From: Ophthalmolycus amberensis | Lineage: Eukaryota; Chordata; Actinopteri; Perciformes; Zoarcidae | Length of the DNA: 64,000 nt | NCBI GenBank assembly: GCA_024529925.1 | Contig: JAFEUB010000771.1 | Location: 124,001-188,000 of the forward strand | Reading direction: 5' to 3' | Shown: positions 55,268 through 64,000 of the stretch, in pieces | Layout of the letters: every line of letters starts with the position of its first letter | Position numbering within the stretch: position 1 is the first letter of the stretch | Position numbers and translations under genes: made by a program | Notes under the pieces: generated by a model | Seen by the model: the letters and a program-made list of their open reading frames with translations, nothing else | Database searches by the model: none | What the model was told of the DNA's origin: nothing

Positions 55268-56699
55268 GCAGAATGTCCCGAAACTACATGATTTGATTTT
55301 TCGCTGCAGTCGCCATCCAAGCGCATGGCGTCCATCACGCACCAGCTCACATGCCTTACAGTACCTCCCCGTGAGCACCATTTAACACCAGCCGTCTTTT
55401 CAGTACCATAACTCCATCAAGCTTCATTACACTCATTACAGGCGGATATCTGATTTTAATTAGGAGGAAGGTCAAAGTGTGGGGCCGGAATGGAGGCGAC
55501 GAGGACGTGCTTTCCTGTTCGATCCAACCCGAGCTGTCGAGGGGAAACAAAACGTCCGTTTCCATTAAAACCATTCACTCGCACTTTTGCTGTACATTTA
55601 TTGACGGCTTTTACTCCATCTTAGTCCAAACTCGCCACACCAAGTTGTTTCATTATTCAATATGTCTTTCTCTTTTTAAAAGGTTAACAAAAGTTCATGT
55701 GCACATTAACTAAAAGGGGAGCAGTCAGACACAGCTGGAGACAGTTAACCTTTTCGCAGAAGACACTGGCACCAGGAAATCTGAGAAATGGCATTTGAAT
55801 AAGTCTTCATCATCTGCTGCGCATGCTGAATCAAACATGTCAGTGTGTTTTCCTCAGGTTTTACAGTCTTGCTGCAGCTTCTTCAAATGTTTCGTCATCC
55901 TGGACGAATGTTCAAAACAACTGAACTGTCTCTGTATCTGCACTGTAACATGGCGAGCTGCGTTGGGTCAGAAACAATATTTGTGTTTCTAACTACATTT
56001 TGAATGCACTGCTCCCTCATCCAAACTATCTCGAAAAACAGATCAAACAAATCAATTGAAGCACATCTGTAGAGAAGAGACAGCTGAATAACACTGACGA
56101 ATATTTGTGGGCCTAAATAATAAATACTGCGGAGAGCAAAACAAAGACAGAGGTGACCGAATGTATTTTGGACCAAGCATACATTAACAAGAGTCTACAG
56201 GAACACTGGCAGCTCTGTGAGACTGGACTTAAGCACTTTAGAGCTAAATGCCAACATCAGCATCCTAATTTGCTCACGATGACGACACTGAAGTAACGTA
56301 GAGTGGACGTAGAAGAAGTGACATGAGAGGGTGGAGCGTTGTACAACAGAACGCTGAATAAGACATTTTTAGGTTACCTTTCATGAACTGAAAACACACT
56401 GTGAAAGGGTTGAAGTTGTAAGACAAAAACACAGACAACTCCTACAACAGACAACGCCGTAGTAGCGACCTGTCAATCACAAGGTAGCCCCGCCCTAAAG
56501 CACAACCTGCCTTATCGTCTATTTTACTCGAAATGGGACTATATTTTACTAAATGAACAACATGCTCGACTTGAAACTATAGCGATTGAGATCATAAACT
56601 CATGTCCACAATCTTTACTGAGGTAATAATTCAAGTGAGAAGTAGAGTCATAGACTTCCATGTAATCATATAATCATGCCAACATGGGTGAAGGACTAA
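54721..56699. other. Non-coding; (TC)n at 55224-55264
   Basis: No gene recognised. The reverse frames across the TC array are low-complexity translations. Confidence 0.6.
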
Positions 56700-56905
56700 A
56701 TGAAGGTATTTGATTAAAAACTTTTGACCTGATGGTGGCGCGAGAGGAAAAGTCAGGGGGACTCATCCTCTGGGTACAATGAATGTCTGTACAAAATTTC
56801 ACAGCAATCAATACAGTAGTTTTCGAGATATTGAGTAAGTGTTGGATCAACCAGCAAACTGGCAGACCGACATTGCCGTTGTTGGAGCCACTGCGTTAGC
56901 GTGGC
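56700..56905 (+). mobile_element. Dispersed teleost repeat copy
   Basis: 'cctgatggtggcgcgagagg', 'aaaagtcagggggact', 'catcctctgggtac', 'gaatgtctgtac', 'tttcgagatattgag' and 'accgacattgcc' occur in the order of a very common fish repeat. It is better preserved than the relative at 46316-46375. Confidence 0.65.
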
Positions 56906-59900
56906 TTAAATGTGTCAGTGGTGGTAAATGTTTGACCAGAACACGTAGAAAGAGAAGACCTTTTGGCTTGAAGCAGCTGCACATGAACATGCGGTTATAT
57001 CTCAAAGCTTTGCCTATCCGGACCCACACTGGCTGCCCACATGAGACTGTGTGTGGCTGCCTGAATGAACAGCGGCCTGAGCAACTTGTCTGCTGCCGCC
57101 CCACAAAAGGTACTTTCAGTTCTACTGAAAGTGCTTAACTGTCCTAGATTAGACACACCAAGATCTCTAATCAGGTCAGACACCAGTCGAGCCCAGTGCC
57201 CAGTGCCCAGTGCCCTGCGCAGATGACTCACTTCAAGATCTATGTGTGAAAAGAAAAGCATCATCGTGCAAAGAGTCGCTACAGTTGTAGAGTATTATTC
57301 AATACGACGCCATATATTCCCAGCTCCTCCCACTAAAAACCTTCCCTGAGTAATATATGAAAAAAACTTTTCTTGTGTTTTTTTTCGCCCTTTTTTCTAA
57401 AATAAGAAGAAGGAAAAAAAAAGTTAGGAACATCAGCAGAGCTCCCCCTCTAATGGGGTCCTATCTATTATTTCTCAGTGCTCTGCAGTGCTGGGTGGCT
57501 TTCTAAAAGAGACAGCATCTCACTTTCAGTCCTCTACCTGTCATCTAGATGCTGTCCCAAACTCATTCCTACGCCACAAATCCATCTATATTATTGATTA
57601 TTTGCAGCTTTTAAAGCAGTGACTCATTCTCTTTTTTGTGTTTTTAAGATGCAGAAGTTCACCCCCCCCCCCCCACCTGGATACATGTGAACACAGAATG
57701 TGTCCACAGTTGATATCTGAATTCTACACTCTGATCTCGTGATGTTTTCACGAGCTCACACCAAGATCAGCACAGCAGAGGTCGATCGCACAGTGATGAT
57801 AAACTTCCTCCGAAACCACATTATAGATACAGAGCTTAGATATTATGTGGACGTGTGGTTATTCCCCGGAAGAGCAACTCCAACCAGAGCGTGGAGTATA
57901 CTAATTAGTGCACCGATACGGATCAATCTAAGCCCAACGATCCACTTGATTTGCAGCAGCAGCAGCAGCCAGGCTAAACACATGCGCTGCATTTTCACTC
58001 ACTGACATGAGCACATTGAATATCAAACACAAATACATACCTTGGACCAGACAATTACAAGCTGCTAACCATCAGTACATCAACATAAAGCATTGCAATG
58101 CATCAGCTAAACAACATTAAAATTAAAATAACAAATAAGGAAGTAATCCATGCAGATTATGCAAAAAGATAGATGACCCCAGACTACCACGCATGACATG
58201 CATGTTAGCACGAGCAGAGGACACTTACCTGTGTAACGTAAATCATTGGTTCCCAGTATCCCGGCTGTGCTCTCATCTAGAGGCTGTACATTATCGGTTA
58301 ATATGGAAACCTTGGAGTGGGCCCAACATAGGAGGCGTTTTCCTCCACAAAACCATCCTGAAGGGACATGATTGGACAGCTGGCAGGTGTGTCCTTATAA
58401 AACGCGACATGAGAAGTGTTTGAAACATATAGTTGGCAGACGGCAGCATCAGCAGAGCAGAAGTAAAGCGGAGGCCCAGCGGTACAGCTGGTTTCGATAG
58501 ACCGCCTCGCTGCAAGGCTGCGTATAACCTGTGAATCTACAGTTTGAAAGCGCAAAGTGTCAAACGGGAAGTACCATAACTTCACTGGCAGAAATAATAA
58601 CTGGCAGATTCAGCCAGCTGTAGCTCACTATTATTATCCATAGACTTCACTAACATATTAGCTTAATTGCACTTGTGGGTCAAACTGCATGGTGTTCGGT
58701 TTGTATTGGTACGCTCGGTCAAAGATAGTTTAATAAGGCAACTATTATTTTGATGTATTATAATAGCATTGCCCTTTTTGGAGTACAAGCAGGGAATAGC
58801 TAATACTCAATTTAAGTATCCTCAAAAATATACTTGCTAGGTACTGTATACTTGAGTAAATAAAAAAATAAAAATAATTGCAATTTATCGCTGTGTTGCT
58901 GTCCAGTACTTCGTGAAAAGCAGGCAGACTTCATTGTATTTAGAATAACAGTCTCATTGAGAACAGTACAGAGATGGGCCGGCAAATTCACCATATGGCA
59001 GACAAGAGTACTTTGCACCGAGTACGTCTAAGTAACAAAGCCTAAGTTATGAATAATTATGAATCTCAGCACACAGAGCGATGTTCACTTTTAATCCTCT
59101 TAGTCCTGAGTGCAAGGATCAATACTGAATCAAATCACTGTGAACTCTCTCACGAACTTGGCAGATCTTACTAATATTGCACGTCTGATAAATGGCCGCA
59201 TAGGAACAGAAATTCTCAGATAACACATGCATGAGATTGGAATAATCAGAAGAACAAAATATAAGTGTACATTCCCGGCAGCCAGTGCAGCAGCTGTGGC
59301 ACAGCTCTTAACAGAGAAGAGTCTGTGAGTATCTCAAAGTGCAGTCGGCCGCGATACAAAAGGGCCAATCAGGCCTCAGAGCACACAATACTGAGACTGT
59401 CCTTCTTAGAAGTCAAGAATGACTTTCGTCTGGCCGCGGATGACGTTCAGCTGTAATCCTCTGAGCCCGGAGTGCAGGTTTCAACTCAGCACCGCTCCAT
59501 TTTTGATCGTCTGTGTCAGAAACTGTCCGTAAGGTTACTTACATGGCTTCTCTTGTGCCATAAGTAAATCACATGAGGTCAAGAGGCCAGGATGTGTTTC
59601 TGTGTTATTTGAGAGATACTGTGAGATTTGAGGAATTTGTCCCACAGTATTTTAAGACTCAAGCGTGTGGTGTTCTAGCATGAGGAGTGTAAAGCATCGC
59701 ATTGTTGAGAGGGAGAAAATGGAGCAGTCCTCTGGAGTAGTATAGTTTATATTCTCAGGAATGCTTTCAATTAAGGGCTTCTCTCTTTCCCTTATTAATC
59801 AAAGTATAAGCATTTGGAAAATGGAAACCAGAGCGAGAGAGAGCGAGAGAGAGAGAACAGTGAGCTAAGTGTAGGTGGCTTGTGCCTCGAGCGTTGTGTG

Positions 59901-60132
59901 TGTGTGCGTGCACATCTTTAGTGTTCACATATTGGCAGACAAAACAGTCAGGAGGAGGGAGAGAGCAGGGCGGCAGCAGAACTCAGAAACTAACGGAGAA
60001 ACAAAAGAGCTTCTTGTCATTCTCATCCTTATCTTTTTCTCCACTTCATAACCTCGCCCTGCTTATCTGACTTGTGTTGCAGATGTGCAGATCCATCATG
60101 TTTTAATCTGTTTTTTATGAGTCTGCCTGAGC

Positions 60133-60135
<3 letters not shown>
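56906..60135. other. Non-coding, no gene seen
   Basis: Short features only: three 'cccagtg' units near 57194-57214, a C13 run at 57662-57674 and an AG run near 59833-59856. No recognised exon. Confidence 0.55.

Positions 60136-60191
<56 letters not shown>
60136..60191. repeat. (TG)n microsatellite
   Basis: About 28 uninterrupted TG units. Confidence 0.97.
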
Positions 60192-60193
<2 letters not shown>

Positions 60194-60539
60194 CAGAGGG
60201 CAATGTGTGTATTTGGTTATCATTAATTCCAAGTCACGAGACTGCTCAGTGTGTCCTTAGAGACCAAGGCTGATGTAGCATTCATGTACATCCTCAAGGC
60301 AGGAATACTATTGACAACATGTTGCAATGGTATTTATTGACAAATCCTTTACAGGGATGGTTGCCACAGTATTTATCATCATTATGAATAACAATTTTGT
60401 TGGGTGGGCAGCTTACTTGTGGTCCAGCAGAAAGTAGTTTAGAGACGGAGACTGGAACATGTAAGCAAGCATAACAGAATTAATCATAGGGATCATCAGT
60501 GCCATATACTGCATGTATATCATTAGTGTTGCTTCTCTT

Positions 60540-61079
60540 CTTCTTTTAAACCTTTATTCAAACAGGTACAAGTAAGATTACAATCATTTTTAAGACAATT
60601 TTATCTAAAAGAGCAGCATAAAATGTGTAAAGACAACGAATATGATGCACACAATATAAACAAGCGGTGTGAATTGCCCCACTCTACACAATAGAGCAAA
60701 GAAAACACAGTTCAGTTCAACTTTTAAAAAGGCTTTTGAATTCTCAGGTGACCATGGAAATACAAAACCTTTGACTGAGAGAGTTCAGTGAAGTCAGTTC
60801 TTAAATACTGACTTGAATTCATCAAGAGTAATCACCTCAGGCAATTTCACATGGAGGGAGCAGCATATTTAACCCCTCAAACCTCTCTGACGTGCCGTCG
60901 TTACAAACCCAGAGAACTTAAATCTAAAAGTTTCCAAAGTTATCACATACATCAGGCTCAACTTGGGGTAAATTAGCATTCTAGGTGGTGCAGCCATAAA
61001 AAAACATGTACTTTGAATATTTCACTCAAGTGTTAACATTATACAGGTACAATGAAGGGTTGGAACAAGCTCATACAGA
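60540..61079 (-). mobile_element. Possible reverse-oriented dispersed repeat
   Basis: 'aaacctttattcaaacaggt' at about 60549 resembles the complement of a fish repeat beginning 'ctgtttgaataaaggtttaa'. The following 500 bp have a similar texture up to a TA array. No protein is encoded and the family is uncertain. Confidence 0.35.

Positions 61080-61105
<26 letters not shown>
61080..61105. repeat. (TA)n microsatellite
   Basis: About 13 TA units. Confidence 0.95.
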
Positions 61106-61110
<5 letters not shown>

Positions 61111-63534
61111 ACATTGTGGATTAAGTAGATTTTCTAACTTTAAAAACTGTATGTTAAGGAGTGAAATGCCAGAACACAGCATTGGTTGTTTGTTCAAACG
61201 CTTGAAATGATCCAGGTTTACTTTTGCCTCAGAAGATCTTGTGCATATAGTGTCTCTTCTCCAGCTTGTGAAACTAGACGAAGACTGTTGCTTCCAGCAA
61301 ACTCAAATATATCTATATACACAAATGGGACAGTTTGTTCAACATTCATATGAAGTTCCTCCCTCACCTTGTTATCAGTACGCATCCCACTGGCTAGCTC
61401 ATGGCCGCCGCTCTGCACTGGGCTCATACAGCAGTAACTGCTGATAACGACATCCCAACCCGCGTTGCTCCGTGGAATTGTATTATTGTCACTCTCCCGC
61501 TGCCCTCAGGTAAACACTGTTCGCTCTGTCAGCACTGTTGCTGGTTGTTTGCGCTGTTATCACCGTTACCTGCTAGCTAGCTACCTGAAAAGGCAAAAGA
61601 TATGCTCTGGATTCCATGCAGAGAACCTTTAACTTTTTGACTCAATGTTTTGTTTCCTGTTTTTTTACCCAAACTAAATTATGGCAATTTGATTTGAACC
61701 TTTTACCTCAAAATTGTACTTAGTTGTACAAAATAACATTTGCAATTTAAAACTGCACAGGAGAAACCTACGATTACTGCACAGCAGTTATAACATGACT
61801 CAACGTTCTTTTTCGTGTGCAACAGAGTGACCAAATGCTAAAGAATGAATTCCCTAGAAACGGAGGGAATCTATCCATCACTTGCTGGTTCATGATAAAC
61901 TCAATGGAGCTGCGTATTGCTCACGCTCTTCTAAAACGTCCCCCGAAAAAGGCGATCCAATACTCATTGTCACTCACTGAAGCTTTTCTCAGCTCCCATC
62001 CGAGAGCCCATTAATATCTGAAGAGAAAGTGATGGAATTGAAATCTTTCTTTTCTCTTTTTTTCCTTCTTTACTGGGCAGAAAAGCTGTCAGCAGATTAT
62101 GTGGGAGGACAGCGAGTTGACAAGATTTGTCAGTATTCACTCTCTTCCTCCCTCCTGCTCTCTCTCACATGCTCACACACACACACACACAACACACACA
62201 CACACAGAGCAGGGAAAGCCCATCGCCCTGACAAGCTCTGACCAAATAAATAAGCGAGCCACGAATGAGGATAGAAGGATAAACATGCAGATTTACATGT
62301 GTTACACTTTATTTGCCTCTCTTTCTGTGCTCATCATCCCTGCCTTACTTATTGCTTTTTGTTTCCTCCATCAAACCCTCTCTACTTTTAGTTTTCTCCA
62401 TCATTCTGTCTGCTTTTGTCTCCCTCACCCACTCTCTAACTCTGTCACCTCTCCTTATGTCTCACATCTCAGTCCCCATCCCCTCCTCCCTCTTCTTTCC
62501 TGTCAGATGCCTATGATTCACATTCAAAGTGTAAATACATCCTGCTGTTCCTCTCTTTCCTTCCACCCTCTCACTCTTACCTCATCTTCACGCTTTCTCC
62601 CCCTCTCTCTCAGCTGTGCTCCTCTCTCCCCCGTTCTTTCCCTCTCCGCATTTCTTCTTCTTCCACCGTTTTTCCTCCTGTGCCTCTTAGATAACTGTCT
62701 TCGCTGCCGACACTTTCATCACTGTAAGACCGATAGGAACGGAGGGTGCGACACCCATCCGTGACACCGTGTCAGTCCATCTTCATCCCTCTGTGAGGAT
62801 TCCTCCCATCTTTTATTCTACAGCAGCTTTCTGAGATCCATCACTTCCACCATCCTCTCCTCCTTGTTGCTCTGTGAGACTTTTTCTATGTTGTGCTGTG
62901 ACAAAGTTGTTTTAACGTCCTCTCATGAAGGCCTCCATAGAAGGCCGCTATATATACACATATGGTTCATATATGGTTCAGTAGTTTCACCAAAACAAAC
63001 AAGACTGCTATGTAAGTTCCCTTTTTTTTTAAACAGAGATATTTAAGGCATTAACTTGAAGGATTTGGGAATGATTCAGTCATGTGTTCAGCTATAATCT
63101 TGCAGCATTGTCTCATTTTGACTTTCTAACCTGTAGTTGTGTCTTTAATTGTTAATTGTGAGGGCTAAAAATATGGTTAAAGTTATGGTAACCTTGATAA
63201 AATACAAGAAGCTACATGAGTTTCTGGCAAAATCAAATCTCTACTTTACCCGAGGCTACCGTTCAGTCAATTAATGAGCCCCTGGTGACCTTTTCTGAAA
63301 AAGAATGGGAAAGCGCTAACATTGCATAGTGGTTGAGGTCCTGTCCCCCCAACAAATACTGGTTTAAACTTACTTTTCAGTATTTGTAACCGATTGTTAA
63401 TAACATGTATCCTTAGCCATTTTGATTCATACATTGGATTCTATACGCTCAGGTATGAATGCACATGAGAAGGGGCACAGATGTCCAAGCCAAAAACATG
63501 AGACAATAATAGATATTATGGTGCAGTTGCTGTT
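61106..63534. other. Non-coding; CA repeat at 62173-62207; pyrimidine-rich 62300-62700
   Basis: The 221-codon forward frame from 62099 begins in the CA repeat and is Ser/Leu/Pro-rich because the region is pyrimidine-rich. I do not accept it as a gene. 61410-61600 looks repeat-like but is unidentified. Confidence 0.55.
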
Positions 63535-63860
63535 GTCTGTCTTTAAAGCTGCTATAGTCAATGCTATTTCCTATATCAACATATGTGAAAGGGGTCGCTT
63601 ATAGTGACAAACCCACTGAGAATTATCAAGCATTTCTGCAGTTGCCCTCAGCTCTACGGAGCATTTTTTAACTCATTGGTTCACTCTTAGAGCTCTCGTC
63701 AGTTATCCTTTCGGTCGCAGCAGGCAGCTGTTTTCAGCAAAAAAAATGTTCTAAAAACTCAATGTACACCTGACAGACAAAGTGAGCACCTGATGAACAT
63801 AGTGGAGCATTTGTGGCAGCTAAAAAGCCAGATATTTCTCTCAGGAGAATGATAGCCAGT
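63535..63860 (+). mobile_element. Dispersed percomorph repeat, partial
   Basis: 'gtgaaaggggtcgcttatag', 'gacaaacccactgagaatta', 'ctgcagttgccctcagctct', 'cctgacagacaaagtgagca' and 'agccagatatttctctcagg' follow in an order I remember from many perch-like fish intergenic sequences. It appears to be a non-autonomous element. The family name is unknown to me. Confidence 0.55.
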
Positions 63861-64000
63861 GATGCTCCATGTCATTATAGATAGTGGATTTATGCTGAAT
63901 CTGTAAATAAGCAATTGTTTGCAACAAGTTGATCAAGTCAACTTAAAAGGTGATAATATATCAGCACTGTGTTGACGGTTATGTTTCCGCTGTCCCCAAG

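Noticed and set aside
57739..58005. 88-codon forward frame, not low-complexity
   Set aside because: No similarity to a family I know and no splice context.
62099..62764. 221-codon forward frame
   Set aside because: It begins in a CA microsatellite (HTHTHT) and continues as Ser/Leu/Pro-rich translation of a pyrimidine-rich stretch.
63318..63385. tRNA-like string (tagtggttgaggtcctgtc ... ggtttaaac)
   Set aside because: The B-box is poor and no cloverleaf can be drawn. At most it is a SINE remnant.

Overview
The window is vertebrate nuclear DNA, most likely from a spiny-rayed (percomorph) teleost fish. Three things support this. Coding density is very low. Long dinucleotide microsatellites (CA/TG, GA/CT, TA) are dense. 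Several dispersed repeats have wording I recognise from teleost intergenic DNA, for example a retroposon tail around 'tactttatttatcccc' and the 'ttcatcctctgggtac...' family. Repeat family calls are from memory and were not searched.

Only one gene can be supported: a Nogo-receptor-family gene on the + strand, rtn4rl1 (NgR3). Two coding exons are visible, 47990-48444 and 49412-50311, separated by a 967-base intron. They encode the signal-peptide core, LRRNT cap, eight leucine-rich repeats, LRRCT cap, a basic stalk and a hydrophobic GPI-signal tail. The initiating Met is not in these exons. Exon 2 opens in phase 1, so a short upstream exon 1 must exist, either in the 48 kb upstream or outside the window. 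A roughly 2.4 kb 3'UTR probably runs to overlapping AATAAA signals at 52675-52684.

The 48 kb upstream (1-47989) holds no recognisable exon of another gene. It may be the large first intron of rtn4rl1 (the human gene has one of tens of kb) and/or 5' flank. It contains microsatellites: a (GCAC)n(AC)n block at 2857-3129, a perfect 326-bp CT tract at 14987-15312 and an AT tract at 25997-26127. It also contains a 26-bp minisatellite (27525-27660), several decayed transposon-like repeats, a perfect 23-bp-arm hairpin (44728-44779), and homeodomain/POU-motif-rich stretches that resemble conserved regulatory elements. Downstream of the gene (52.7-64 kb) are more microsatellites, a 258-bp MITE with 31-bp terminal inverted repeats (54411-54668) and further dispersed repeats.

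I see no bacterial-type system, CRISPR array, viral gene, rRNA or convincing tRNA. Most open frames over 60 codons are translations of microsatellites or chance frames.
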